A stretch of DNA of 64,000 bases from Holothuria scabra (lineage: Eukaryota > Echinodermata > Holothuroidea > Aspidochirotida > Holothuriidae): positions 26,863,318 through 26,927,317 of the forward strand of contig CM074188.1 of the NCBI GenBank assembly GCA_037179385.1, written 5' to 3'. Positions 20,493 to 31,616 of this stretch are shown in pieces. Made by a program: the position numbers and the translations under genes. The notes under the pieces are model-generated. The model made no database searches. It was not told the DNA's origin and was given only the letters and a program-made list of their open reading frames with translations. Numbering within the stretch: position 1 is the stretch's first letter; each line of letters starts with the position of its first letter.

Positions 20493-20569
20493 GTATCGGA
20501 GCTCATAGATTCCCAAACCAGGGAGTTTTGGGGATTTTTTCAGTGGTCATTTAAGAGTCAATACAGGAC

Positions 20570-20700
20570 ATGTAAACGTTTAGTGCATCTCTCACAGAAC
20601 AACTTTCACTCTTGGATTCAAGGTCATATGAGGTCATTAAAGGTCAAAATGTGAAACATCTTCGATATAGCATTGTAACTGAAGGTAGGACAGTATTCAA
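20570..20700. repeat. Helentron-like minisatellite scrap
   Basis: ttcaaggtcatatgaggtca then ttaaaggtcaaaatgtgaaa resembles one decayed unit of the 145-bp family. No ends are present. Confidence 0.45.
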
Positions 20701-21497
20701 ACTTAGAGTGTTGAAATAACCATTCTATTACCCAAAATATCTTTAGGAGAGCAAGCCGTTGTACAGACTGCATGAAGAAATGAGAAGTGTACTCACCAAA
20801 AACAAATCTGAAGTCTGTGTAAACAGTTACTCTGGCTTAATCCCTAGTCAGTATATCACAAAACATGGAATATAAATATAATATTACCAAGAATTTTGAT
20901 TAGACTCCCCACTTTCCAGTCTTGAACAAATGGCTTTTGCTTAGGAAAAGCTAAAACTTAGTTTTCCTTTAAGTAGAAAGAAGGTTGTTCTCTCTTTGAT
21001 ACAAAATATGAGTTGCTAATGCAAAGATGAGCATTCACCGATAAATTGGAAATATGAGGGCAATTATTGTCTAACAATTGGTAAATTGAGAGGATATTTA
21101 TCTCCAATATGACAGATATAGACAGAGCTTGTGTCTATAGCCTTGCAGAAGGAGTAAAGAGTGAGTGTGTACTGAATCCTTTGTTCCTTTCAGCTTTGCA
21201 AAGGCAGAATTTTTGACTGATGAAGATTTTTTCATAGGGTGAGAACAAAGGGTTGCTTTGAAGACTTGGCTTGCTTCTTTTCTGAAAAACTTGCCAAGAA
21301 AGCCAGCAGATTTCCATTCTGTCTGGTTCCAAACAGTTCCAGGTTGTTTTGGTTAAAGCCAAGCTATGTGGTGCACTGTAATTAATAGCTTTTCTTGCTA
21401 CAGTACCTACCCGGTGCCAGCATGTTCTTTATTTGCACTGGGTAGAGTTAATGAGACCTTTTTGTTAAGTGGGGGGGGGGGGCAGAAGATTTTGACC

Positions 21498-21970
21498 ATT
21501 TTAAGAGGGTTCATTAGGTTCACTTAGTCAAAGGTTCACTAGATCAAAAATTTTGGCAATGGAGAGGGTTGGCTAGAGTCAAAGTTCACTTGTTTGAAGG
21601 TTCACTACAGATGGAAGGTCTTATCTTCAATAAGTGAACATTCAATTACTTGTTTGGTTTGTTTTTCTTTGATCCTCACTTGTGGGAACACAGCAACACG
21701 CCAAAGAAGGGTACTAAGGCCAAGCTGGTAAAGCCAGTTTTGTGAGACAAATTCACAGTTTAACATCTGTGAATAAGGGATGGCAGATAAACTACAACCC
21801 AGAAAACTAAACCACAATTTTAATTTTGGAACTGGGACTTGAACACACTACCTCTTGAATGGATCATTAACAGTATATCACTTGCTCCTTAAACTTCAGT
21901 CTAAGTATTGAACCTTCGATCCAGTGATTCATCTAGTAACCTTCAGTCTAGTGAGCCCTACTCTTTCAGG
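21498..21970. mobile_element. Fold-back element with short tandem-repeat arms
   Basis: The left arm has gttcattaggttcacttagt, caaaggttcactagatcaaa and caaagttcacttg. The right arm is the inverted form (gaaccttcgatccagtgatt, catctagtaaccttcagtct). The unit is about 18-20 bp, GGTTCACTAGTCAA-like. The arms are decayed and the ends approximate. Confidence 0.55.
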
Positions 21971-22309
21971 GATTCCTCAAAAAGAGGAAATTTGATCTTG
22001 CCAAGTTGAATTACTATTCCACATTACACTGTTGAGACAGGAGTGCTTCCTTTCAATCATGTGACCATATTTGTGTTACTGATTTAATTCATGTAATATT
22101 CCATAATTACAGATTTACTTGTTAGAAAAATGAGCCCGCTGAGGGCTGAGGGGTTGTAGAATATGCAGGCAGTAATTCCCACATGTCATTAGAGGTGAGT
22201 AAAGAGAAGGACATGAACCATTTTGAAACTATATTGACACTAGCCCTATAAAACACATTCATGTTGGTTTTGCCTTTAAACTTATTTCTTTTTAAAATGT
22301 TTTACATAG

Positions 22310-22435
22310 ATTATGATGAATGTGCAGTGGAAAATCCACCGTGTGACCAGACATGCACCAATGCTTTAGGAGGATATGAATGTAGCTGTGGAGAAGGCTA
22401 CGTGCTAGACCCAGATGACAGAACAACTTGCGATG
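22310..22435 (+). CDS. Exon: calcium-binding EGF module 1
   Basis: The acceptor is acatag and the donor gatg|gtaagg; the exon has 126 bp and is phase 1-1. The module starts [16 protein letters not shown] and has the hydroxylation consensus [12 protein letters not shown] (Asn plus aromatic), then [14 protein letters not shown]. Six cysteines in the usual spacing and the D-x-D-E start support calcium binding. An 8.7-kb intron that contains the DIRS retrotransposon separates it from the previous exon. Confidence 0.93.
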
Positions 22436-22539
22436 GTAAGGGGACATTCTCAAAAGAATACAAAGTTTTACACTTTCTAAATCTCTCCACCCAGAACCTA
22501 TAGCTACTAAGTACATTATGGTTGTTTTTGGCAACATTT

Positions 22540-23000
22540 GTCATTACATTTGAAGGGGACAACTTGCTCTTCATAAGGATTATTCATCACTTTTCATAAG
22601 GCTTTTTATTCATAAGGTTTATTTTTTGTGAGGTTCACTATTCATAACTGAGAAAAGGTTTGTCATTCATAAGGTTCGTCATTAAATATGTAAGAGGAAA
22701 AAGGTTCGATATTCATAATCAGAAAAAGGTTCATCATTCATAATAAGAAATAAGGTTTGTAATTCATAATGGATAAAGAGGTTCAATTTTCATCAGGAAA
22801 GAAAAGGTTGGATATTTATAATGGGAAGAAAGGTTCAATATGTGTAAGAAAAACGGGTCAATGTCATGAGAAAAAAGATTGATGTTCATAATGGGAAAAG
22901 GGTTTGAAATGAGTAACGAACTTTATGAACAATGAACCTTATTTTGGCCCTTAATCACATTATGAATAACAACATTTATGAAAAATGATCCTTATGAATA
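22540..23000. mobile_element. Tandem array with inverted ends (CATAAGGTT family)
   Basis: Roughly ten units of about 35-45 bp around AAGGTTCATTATTCATAA begin with ttcataaggattattcatca. They end with the inverted form (aaaaatgatccttatgaata). The layout is like the fold-back elements on either side. Confidence 0.6.
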
Positions 23001-23626
23001 ACACACATTATGTGGATATCGAATAGACACCCATTTGAAACTGCCTTTTTATCAAGTACTAGCTTCAAAGCAAATTATAGGTTGCAAATTTGTGAAAATG
23101 TTGAAAGAAAAAAACCGAGGATTGCTGAACCTTCTCAAGGAGGGAATTCTAGGAAAGTCCTCACTCTATTTGACCATGGACATGATAAAACTTTCCTTCT
23201 TACTTTTTGTAACATTGTACTTCTCTGCCTGATTACATGTCATTGCTTCAGGGAGGAAATGAAGCACTACACATACACGCTTGATGTAGTCATGTTTCAC
23301 ATCTTATTACTTGATTTGACAGTAACAGATATATTAAAATACACAAAAAGTTACGTTACATTTGGCGTTAGCTAACAGACCAGTCAAGCATGTGTTAATT
23401 GCTTTTCACTCAGTGTGAACACAATGAAGGCATAGATCAGTTGAGGGCACAGATCATGAAACAAACTCAGATACCAGATACACCTCACACCGCCTTTGAT
23501 CTACTGGGGTGTTTATGTTGCTTTTTCAAGCAGCAGTGTCACAGCATGAAGCCATGTACATGAAATTTATGCCGATCAGTTAGGGAGGTGTTGTATAGTA
23601 ACACTTTCATTCAAAGTTCTGTTAAA

Positions 23627-25021
23627 TACGGAAGCGTATAAGTGCCACAAGATCACAAACAAATAACCTGACAATTTGCAATAATTTGTTACCTTCAGCA
23701 CATATATCTCAACAAAATGCAGAAAATTGTGCGTTTTCACAGTTACTCATTTTCTTAAAATGCAGCAAAAAATTGCTTAATGCTTTTTTGTCGGGTTTAC
23801 CCAACCTATGATCTCAACAATTATTTGCACAATTGCAAATTGTTGACTTTTTCAAACTTTGCATGGGAGCAAAATTTTACTCAATGTTCAATTGACATTT
23901 TGTGATCTCCACAATTATTTGCAAAATGGTGAGTCCCATACTCATGAAAACTTTACAATGAAGCAAAATTTTACCCAATGTCCAATTGACATTTTGTGAT
24001 CTCCACAATTATTTGCAAAATGTTGAATTCCTTACTTATAAAAACTTTGCAAAGAAGCAAAATTTTACTCAATGTTCAATTGACGTTTTGTTTTCTCTAC
24101 AATTATTTGCAGAATGTTGAGTTCCTTACTCATTACAACTCTTCAAAGGGGCAAAATTTTACCCAATATTCAGTTCATATTCCGTGATCTCAACAATTAC
24201 ATGCAAATGATGAATTCCTTAAACTCTGCAAAGAAGCAGAATTTTACTCACTATTCAGTTGAAATTTTGTGATTTTAACAATTATTTGCAACATTGAATT
24301 GTTGTTTTGCCAACCTGTTCAAAGAAGCCTGTATATTACGCAAAAGTATATACAGCACTCCGTTTTTCTGATAACGTATTTCACTATCAATATAATGTAA
24401 TGCTTCTTTATAAAGTTTTCATGACTAAGAAATTCAACATTTTGCAAATAATTGTGGAGATCACAAAATGGCAATTGAATAGTGAGTCAAATTTTGCTTC
24501 TTTGTAAATTTTTGATGAGTAAGGAACTCAACATTTTGCAAATAATTGTGGAGATCACATTATTTCAATTGAACATTGACTGAAATTTTGCTTCTTTGTA
24601 AAGCTTTGATGCGTAAGGAACTCAACATTTTGCAAATAATTGTGGAGACCAGAAAATGTCAATCGAAAATTGAGTCAAATTTTGCTTCTTTGTAAAGTTT
24701 TTATGAGTAAGGAATTCAGCATTTTGCAAATAATTGTGGAGATCACAATATGTCAATTGAACATTGAGTAAAATTTTGCCCCCATGCAAAGTTTAAAAAC
24801 GTCAACAATCTGCCATTTTGCAAATAATTGTGGAGATCATGAGTTGGGTAAACCCGACAATAAAGCATTAAGCAATATTTTGCTGCATTGCAAGAAAATG
24901 AGTAATTGTGAAAAGGCACAATTTTTTGCATTTTGTTGAGATATATGTGCTCAATGTAACAAATTATTGCAAATTGTCTGGTTATTTGTTTGTGATGTTG
25001 TGGCACTTATACGCTTCCGTA
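23627..25021. mobile_element. 1.4-kb fold-back element, tandem 94-bp repeats in both arms
   Basis: The two halves are inverted copies: TACGGAAGCGTATAAGTGCC at the left and its exact complement at the right end. About 200 bp of outer inverted repeat match with roughly 90% identity (my count by eye). Inside, each arm holds four to five tandem units of 94 bp marked by gatctccacaattatttgca (left: 23902, 23996, 24090, 24183) and the inverse (right: 24436, 24530, and onward). The direct flanks GTTAAA (23621-23626 and 25022-25027) look like a target duplication. This is the TU/Foldback architecture; no protein is encoded. Confidence 0.9.
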
Positions 25022-26124
25022 GTTAAAAGATAATGCCTTGAAAGTATTAAACTTAATGAAAATGGAAAGTTTCTATAAGTATAAAGATAACAATGTATTC
25101 TGTGCGGGGAGAACATAGAGTAACTTCATGCCATAAAATGGACAAGTGTTTTGAAGTTTACAAACTGTGATTAATCTAGCTGCAAACCCACAATCCAGAC
25201 TGTAATCCTCTCCTTCTCTTCCATCAGTGAGCAGGAAGATTTGTTCCAGCTAGCAGAGCAATGGATTTCCTTAAGTTTGTTTATGCTTGGATGATTTTCA
25301 GCTGAAATTAACTCCAAGGGTTCCCTGTCCAAATGCCTGATTTGCCAGGTATTTGGTTATCAGAATTCCTGGAGCAACTGTCTCCCTAATGGATGAATTT
25401 GCAACATCTTTGTGTTATTAAATGCCAGGGATATCTATGGAATTGCTGTTTGTTTTTTTCCAGAATTGTGAAAATGAATGTAAAATTTAAGAAGATTATA
25501 AATTTACCCATTCAAAGTTGCATTTTTGATTATCGGCATTGTGAATGGTATACTCTCTATATTCATATTCATTTCACGTGCTGGTAAATGAAGTAAGTGA
25601 TTACCAGTAATGATTTATAATTTGTTGGAATCATTTTCTCCTGACAGAATATCTCTAAAATGCACCTCTGAGCACTGTTTCTGATATGTTGCACCTGTTT
25701 TGTATTGCTCTGAAAATGATTAACTGTGTGATTCTTTTACTTCAGGGATTTTGGAGTTACTTTGTTTTGAGGAAATTAGAAATCAGACAAAAGTGTTATC
25801 AGAAGTTTGTTTTTATGTCTCTTGAATATTTTAGCCCAAGAAAGGTAATTTTGAGGGGATTGATGTTTCGTTTGCGAATCGTCCCTCTGGAGGCATGGAA
25901 ATTGATTATTTGGGGGTATGTCAAAGGTCAGGTGTGCTCAGTAGAAGAAGCAAAGTGTAGGAGGAATATGACGACTTATTTTCACATTAAAAGCATCTTT
26001 GCAACAGGAGATTGGATGTTGTGAAAGGTTGCAGAGGTCCACAATCTTTTCAAAGTGGTAAATTTTGTTGTGGATCATAGAATTTACAGAGGACTTTTTT
26101 TTTTCTCATATTGTTTTTTTGTAG

Positions 26125-26247
26125 ATATAGATGAATGTGACTTACAAGAGAGTAATTGCCATGAGAATGCTGAGTGTAGCAATACACAAGGCTCTTTTGA
26201 CTGCACCTGTAGAGAAGGGTACTCTGGTGATGGCATCACCTGCGAAG
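26125..26247 (+). CDS. Exon: calcium-binding EGF module 2
   Basis: The acceptor is a long T tract ending in gtag and the donor gaag|gtaaag; the exon has 123 bp and is phase 1-1. The module starts DIDECDLQESNCHENAEC, with the hydroxylation consensus C-S-N-T-Q-G-S-F-D-C-T-C and the ending GYSGDGITCE. All six cysteines and the calcium ligands are present. The C-terminal G-D-G-I-T-C form is typical of fibulin/matrilin-type modules. Confidence 0.95.
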
Positions 26248-27245
26248 GTAAAGTGAACTGTTGAAGCTATGACTTTTGTGTGATATTGTATGAAAAAAAA
26301 AAAAGAAAAATCATGGTTGCATGATATTATATGGATCAACAGAACAGTCAAGTGGTTAATTAGAGCATCTGATCGACTTGCGGTCTGGAGGTCCAGAGGT
26401 GGATTTCCGGCCAGGTCATACCAAAGACTTTAAAAATGGAACCTACTGTTGTTGTGCTTGGTGCTCATCAGAAACAGTGAAGTAGGGAAAACAAGCCAGT
26501 GAGCCACAACTGGAAAAAGTGTTGTGGCCAGCACAACTTAAACCAGATGGTTAGAAACTTAGCTGTAAACCCTAATCTATGTAACAAAGTGATATTGTAT
26601 TGATGATTTTCATTTTGTTAGTGACAAGGGAATAAAATAGAAAATGGATCAAGTAAGCTGTATGCATGGGTTGCTTAATGGTAATAATATAAACTTTTAA
26701 AGAGACATTATGGAGGTGTTCATTACGTCTGCCTATGAACTTTTTTATTCTTTCAGAGAAAAAAGACACAAATTGTACAACTGTGGCAATATAGTTATGC
26801 AGCAATTGCTTCCTAAGGGCAGCTGAACCCCCCCCCCTACCTCTTCCCAAGATAAGTGTCTTTTTTTTTGCCTCAACATTCAATAACAGGCATGGATCCA
26901 AGGGGGGGCTTTTATGGCCTCAGCCCTCCCTTTTTTGCCACATCAACTGTAAAGCATACAGGAAATTAGCTGTGCAACTCCCCTACACCTCTGCTTTCCC
27001 TTAGGTCAGCCCCTTCTTTTGGAATGTCTGTATCCTTGCCTGAATAAGGTTCAGGGATTGCTGAATTCAAAGTATTTGCTAAAGAGTGCAACATTTTAAG
27101 CTATTCATTTTACATAACAACCCCTTGATGGGAAAGTCAGTCGTCAACAGGGAAAGAAATACAGAAACTGCTCAGAGAACAACAGTAAAGAAGAAAATAT
27201 CTTTCCAGATTTAAACATTTCTGTTTATATGCTCTTCTTTTTCAG
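26248..27245 (+). other. Intron 4
   Basis: 998 bp, phase 1, gtaaag...tttttcag. It holds the SINE at 26347-26580 and C-rich/G-rich runs near 26830 and 26900; otherwise nothing. Confidence 0.75.
26347..26580 (+). mobile_element. tRNA-derived SINE
   Basis: Decayed head (tcaagtggttaattagagca) with no intact B box, then ccaggtcataccaaagactt, gttgtgcttggtgctcatca and caagccagtgagccacaact. Same family as 3050 and 9993. Confidence 0.75.
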
Positions 27246-27368
27246 ATGTGGACGAGTGCTCAACAAGACGCTCAAATTGCCATTTGCTTGCGGACTGTTC
27301 TAACACAGATGGTAGCTACGTCTGTAACTGTCAGGAAGGCTTTGAAGGGAATGGAACCTATTGTACAA
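27246..27368 (+). CDS. Exon: calcium-binding EGF module 3
   Basis: The acceptor is cttctttttcag and the donor acaa|gtgaga; the exon has 123 bp and is phase 1-1. The module starts DVDECSTRRSNCHLLADC, contains C-S-N-T-D-G-S-Y-V-C-N-C (hydroxylation consensus) and ends GFEGNGTYCT. The donor has a G at +3, still a good consensus. The neighbouring exon upstream is about 1 kb away, the second shortest intron here. Confidence 0.93.
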
Positions 27369-30300
27369 GTGAGATCACAGAGATGATCAATTTTTTTTAT
27401 GGAAAATATTTTTTACATGTTGTTTAGAAATGTTAGGCTGGAAGTTACAAAATAAAAGTAATGTGGAGAAATGTTGGAATTTTTCATGCCTTTATAGAGG
27501 AAAAGCAATTTTACTGATGAAGATGCACTTCTGTTTTCTTAAAGTGGACATTGAAGTATGTAAATAGAAAGTTGACTCAAGGAAAGCCGAGAGTGTCATG
27601 TATCAGATTGTATGAGCATGTTAAGGAGACATAAATTGAAACATAGATTAGAAAGTGCTGGCTTTAGTAGAAATTAATGTGCAGGTTAACTGAATGTATT
27701 GCAGTGTCTGCTTTTAACATATCGCAGTGTAGCCCCCACTAAAATCTCATAACCCTTGCAGTCTTAAGCCCAACTTCTTGATAGAAAGTCAGAATATTAC
27801 TTGGTATTTCTGTGTACAGGTTTTAGCCATTCCAACAATTACAACTTATAAGATAATTCAGATAAGATAAACCCAGATAAGTGTTGGGGCACTATAAACT
27901 GTAGGTACCAATATACAGTCAATTCCTGGCATTTAGCTCAGAAGTCTGGTCATATACTTAAGTGAGTGAGGGCTTATTCATATAATGTGGAAGAATTTCA
28001 TATCAGAAGAGCACATTATATCATATTTAGGATTGCAAATTTGCCTGACTGTGTTTATACACTACCTAATTATTATTTATTTCATGTGCCCAGGAGAGAT
28101 CGATCTGGTGGAGGTGTTTGTATTTGTCTTCGTAAAGGTTTTAAAGTTCGTGATATGCATGCAAGGCAGTTTGAGTCATTTGAATATATGGATTTGTTTT
28201 TAACTGCCAAAATGCAGCAACCTCTACATTTAGTAGTGGTTTATAGACCTCAGCTAACTGCCAACAAAAAGTCAACTGCTTCAGTATTTATTCATGAGTT
28301 TGCATCATTTATTGAGGACATTGCATCCACTCCTGCTAACTTACTCATTACAGGTGACTTCAACTACCATGTTAATGATTCATCAGATCATGAAGCTTCA
28401 GTTTTCTTGGATCTTATTGACTCAGCTAATCTTGTACAACATGTCCCTTGCCCTACTCATCTCAAGGGTCACACTTTGGATCTAATTCTAACAAGGGCAT
28501 CTGATGATTTTGTTTCTGGTGTTTCAACTACACACTTTCTTCCTTCAGACCATGCTGCTGTAACTTGTTCTGTATCAATAAGCAAACCTCCTACCACTAA
28601 ATTGGAAGTCAAATTTAGAAGGTTTAATGACATTGACCTTGATAAATTTCGCCAAGATATTCTTAATTCAAAATTATACACTGCTCCTTGCTCTGAGGTG
28701 AACTTACTGGTTCGACAATATGAAACTTGTCTTGAGTGAACTTATTAATATTCATGCTCCTCTCTCTTGTCGTAAAGTTACTGCCCGTCCTCATGCACCT
28801 TGGTATAATGACAATCTTAGGAAAGAAAAACAGAAACTTCGCCATGCTGAACGCCTGTGGTTGAAAAGTAAACTTGAAGTCCACAAACAGATCTTTCGTG
28901 ACCAAGCATACTTATATAAGAACATGATTCTTGATTCTAAGCGTAACCATTATCAACATTACATTGAAGAATGTAACTCTCGTTAACTTTTTCAAAAGGT
29001 CAACAGTCTAAGTGCTCCTGATTCTAAACATGTTCTTCCTCATGGTTTTAGTACTCAGCCATCCCTTGCCAATAATTTTAGTAACTTCTTTGCCAATAAA
29101 GTGAAATGTATTAAGGAGGATCTTCATAATATGCCAGCTAACAATGATCCACATATTCCTTGTGAGCCTTGTACTAGTTCTTTTAGAGGATTTTCTCTGA
29201 TTAGTGTGGAAAAAGTCTCTAGTATTATTCAGAACTCTCCAACAACTTCTTGTTCTATGGATCCTATACCTACTTGGCTTCTCAAGAAATGCATCAAAGA
29301 ACTGGCTCCTATCATAACAAAGATTATTAATGGTTCACTACAGACTGGTATTTTTCCAGAGTCGCTAAAAGTTGCGCACATTACTCCTCTTATTAAAAAT
29401 GCAAAGCTTGACTGTGAGAATCTCAAAAACTATCGTCCAGTAGCTAATCTCAAATTTCTTGCTAAGTCAATTGAACGTGCTGCTGTATTACAGATCCAAG
29501 ATTACCTCTCGCATAATAACCTTCACAGCAAGTATCAGTCTGCTTACAGAAGCCACCATTCTACAGAATCTGCCCTTCTAAGGGTTTACAATGACTTGCT
29601 GCTTTCAGCTGATAAAGGAAAGGAATCTGTTCTTGTATTATTGGACTTTTCTGCTGCTTTTGACACCATTGATCATACTATCCTTTTACAACGCCTTTCT
29701 AATAGATTTGGATTTTGTGAAACTGCACTCCGCTGGTTTACATCATACTTTACCAACCGATTGCAACATATTAATATCAACGGTCACTTATCTGAGGCTC
29801 ATGTACCTGAAGAGGGAGTCCCTCAAGGATCTGTTATTGGTCCTCTTGCTTTCACTTTGTACACATCTTCTATTGAAAACATAATAGAATCATATGGTCT
29901 GTTCAAAATGATTTATGCAGATGACACTCAAGTGTATGCTATAGTTGATAATAGAAACTGCCATTCAGTATTACCGCAACTGGAAACTTGTGTTAAGGAC
30001 ATCCTTTCGTGGTCAACCACCAACAGTTTAAAACTCAATCCTGAGAAAACTGAAGTACTACACCTTGTTTCTCGCTTCCGTGATACTATACCACTCACCA
30101 GTATTTCCATTGGAGACTCTTTAATAACGCCTGCCCAGAGTGCAAAAAATCTGGGTGTTATTTTCCAGAATGATCTTAGCTTATCTCAGCATATTAATAA
30201 TGTGTGTCGCTCTGCCTCCTTTGCTTTGCACAAAATTGGTCAATTACGACATTATTTGGATGCCCAAACTACTGAAAAGCTTATTCATGCATTCGTTACC

Positions 30301-31296
30301 TGCCGTCTGGATTATGGAAATAGTCTTTTCTATGGTTTACCTAAACACCAAATTTCAAAACTCCAGCGAATTCAAAACTCAGCGGCTCGACTTGTTGCAT
30401 TAACAAAATCATGTGACCACATCACCCCTGTTCTTCGTAATCTTCACTGGCTTCCTGTGCAGCATCGTATCAACTACAAAATCCTTCTTCTTACATACAA
30501 ATGCATCCATGGTTTTGCTCCATTATATCTAAAGGATCTTATATCTAATTACAAGTTTTTACGGAACCACGCTCCAGCTCTCAATCTCTTTTAAATGTGC
30601 CGTCATCTGTTACCCATTCTTATGGTGATCGTGCTTTTTCAACAGTATCTGCAAAACTGTGGAATGACCTTCCATCTTTTGTCAAGAACTCTTCCACTGT
30701 TGGACAATTTAAAACTAACTTGAAAACTCATTTGTTTACTTTGTCTTATTGACGGCATGTTGTATAGTTTTAGCGCTTTGAGACTTCTTGTGTAAGGCGC
30801 TATATAAGAACTGTTATATTATTATTATTATTATTATTATCTTCATTGGATTGAGTAGAGAAGAATTTTACATTTCATTGTAAAAGACCTATAAAGGGAA
30901 ATATAGGGCAAATTCTGATGACAATAAGTATTTGTTATGTGCCAATCTTAAGGTGCACATGCTTTTTGTAATGGATAAAAAGCATGGTTATCAAAACTGA
31001 AATGTTCCAAAAGCAAAAAGAGTGCAAAGATATGTACAGTTTGTGAAGACTATGTTTTGGGGATTTTAGCAAGTTTTGACTATTGCAGTAGATTGTGTGG
31101 CATAGAAAATGCTTTAAGATGGCTTACATATTTTAATAAAGAGCCAAGTTAATTTGCTGTCTTTCAGAATTTGAGTAAAACATGTCAGGTCTATGTGTGT
31201 TGAGAAATTAAGGAACTTGTTGGCGCAAGAAACCAGAAGTTAATTGGGAATTTATTTACAATTTAACAATTAAAAAAAATTTTTTCCATTATGCAG
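27369..31296 (+). other. Intron 5
   Basis: 3.9 kb, phase 1, gtgaga...tgcag. Mostly a LINE (27966-30846) on the same strand as the gene. 27369-27960 and 30850-31290 show nothing recognised. Confidence 0.75.
27966..30846 (+). pseudogene. CR1/L2-superfamily LINE, 5'-truncated, few lesions
   Basis: The first frame (27966-28739) is an APE-type endonuclease lacking its N-terminus: R-S-G-G-G-V-C-I, V-V-V-Y-R-P, L-L-I-T-G-D-F-N-Y-H, L-D-L-I-L-T-R, L-P-S-D-H-A-A-V. A frame change near 28720-28739 leads to the reverse transcriptase: N-Y-R-P-V-A-N-L, L-D-F-S-A-A-F-D-T-I-D-H, G-V-P-Q-G-S-V-I-G-P and the catalytic I-Y-A-D-D-T-Q. One in-frame TAA (28984) interrupts it, and a second frame change near 30570 moves the C-terminal A-F-S-T-V-S-A-K-L-W-N-D-L-P block into another frame. 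The short 3' UTR has an AGCGC...GGCGCT hairpin and ends in (ATT)n. No ORF1 is present. It is dead as it stands but young enough to read through. Confidence 0.9.
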
Positions 31297-31569
31297 ATAT
31301 TGATGAATGTGCTAATCAGCTTGATGACTGTGACCCTATTTCTGAGACCTGCACAGATTTAAATGGGGGCTTTTCGTGTTCGTGTAAACCTGGTTTGACA
31401 GGGAGTAAACAACAATGTGTTGATATTGATGAATGTGCAAATGGTGTCCATAGGTGCCACCCTTATGCAAAATGTCTAAATTTTGAGCAACCTTATGTTA
31501 ATAGTGAGCAAGGTTATGTTTGCATCTGTGACGACGGTTTCACGGGAGACGGCTTTTTATCATGTACAG
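31297..31569 (+). CDS. Exon: two calcium-binding EGF modules (4 and 5) in one exon
   Basis: The acceptor is a T-rich tract ending in atgcag and the donor acag|gtaaat; the exon has 273 bp and is phase 1-1. It encodes two modules without an intron. The first starts DIDECANQLDDCDPISETC, with C-T-D-L-N-G-G-F-S-C-S-C (Asp form of the consensus). The second starts DIDECANGVHRCHPYAKC and has an enlarged loop before Y-V-C-I-C, then GFTGDGFLSCT. Every other EGF exon here holds one module, so this one reflects intron loss, retention of an ancestral fused pair, or intron gain elsewhere. Confidence 0.94.
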
Positions 31570-31616
31570 GTAAATGTTTACATAATTTTTGCAAAAATCT
31601 CCTTTTTGGTTTCATG

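Larger units (their letters stand above)
13944..20534 (+). mobile_element. DIRS1-type tyrosine-recombinase retrotransposon, structurally complete
   Basis: About 6.6 kb and visibly richer in GC than the surrounding DNA. It has 120-bp inverted terminal repeats (13962-14081 and 20373-20492, about 3 mismatches) and unique outer ends. An internal complementary region at 20047-20137 is complementary to both outer ends, which is the hallmark of DIRS circular intermediates. ORFs in order: Gag-like, RT/RNase H plus a C-terminal methyltransferase-like domain, and tyrosine recombinase, with overlaps. The recombinase replaces an integrase, so no target duplication is expected and none is seen. RT and recombinase frames are open; the Gag region is split into two frames. 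It is in the same orientation as the host gene. Confidence 0.95.
13587..22309 (+). other. Intron 2, carrying the DIRS element
   Basis: 8.7 kb, phase 1, gtaaac...acatag. About 6.6 kb of it is the DIRS retrotransposon at 13944-20534. The rest includes a dispersed repeat at 13615-13850, a Helentron-like scrap at about 20570-20700 and a fold-back at 21498-21970; 20700-21480 shows nothing recognisable. Confidence 0.75.
22436..26124 (+). other. Intron 3
   Basis: 3.7 kb, phase 1, gtaagg...gtag. It carries fold-back elements at 22540-23000 and 23627-25021; 25022-26124 shows nothing recognised. Confidence 0.75.
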
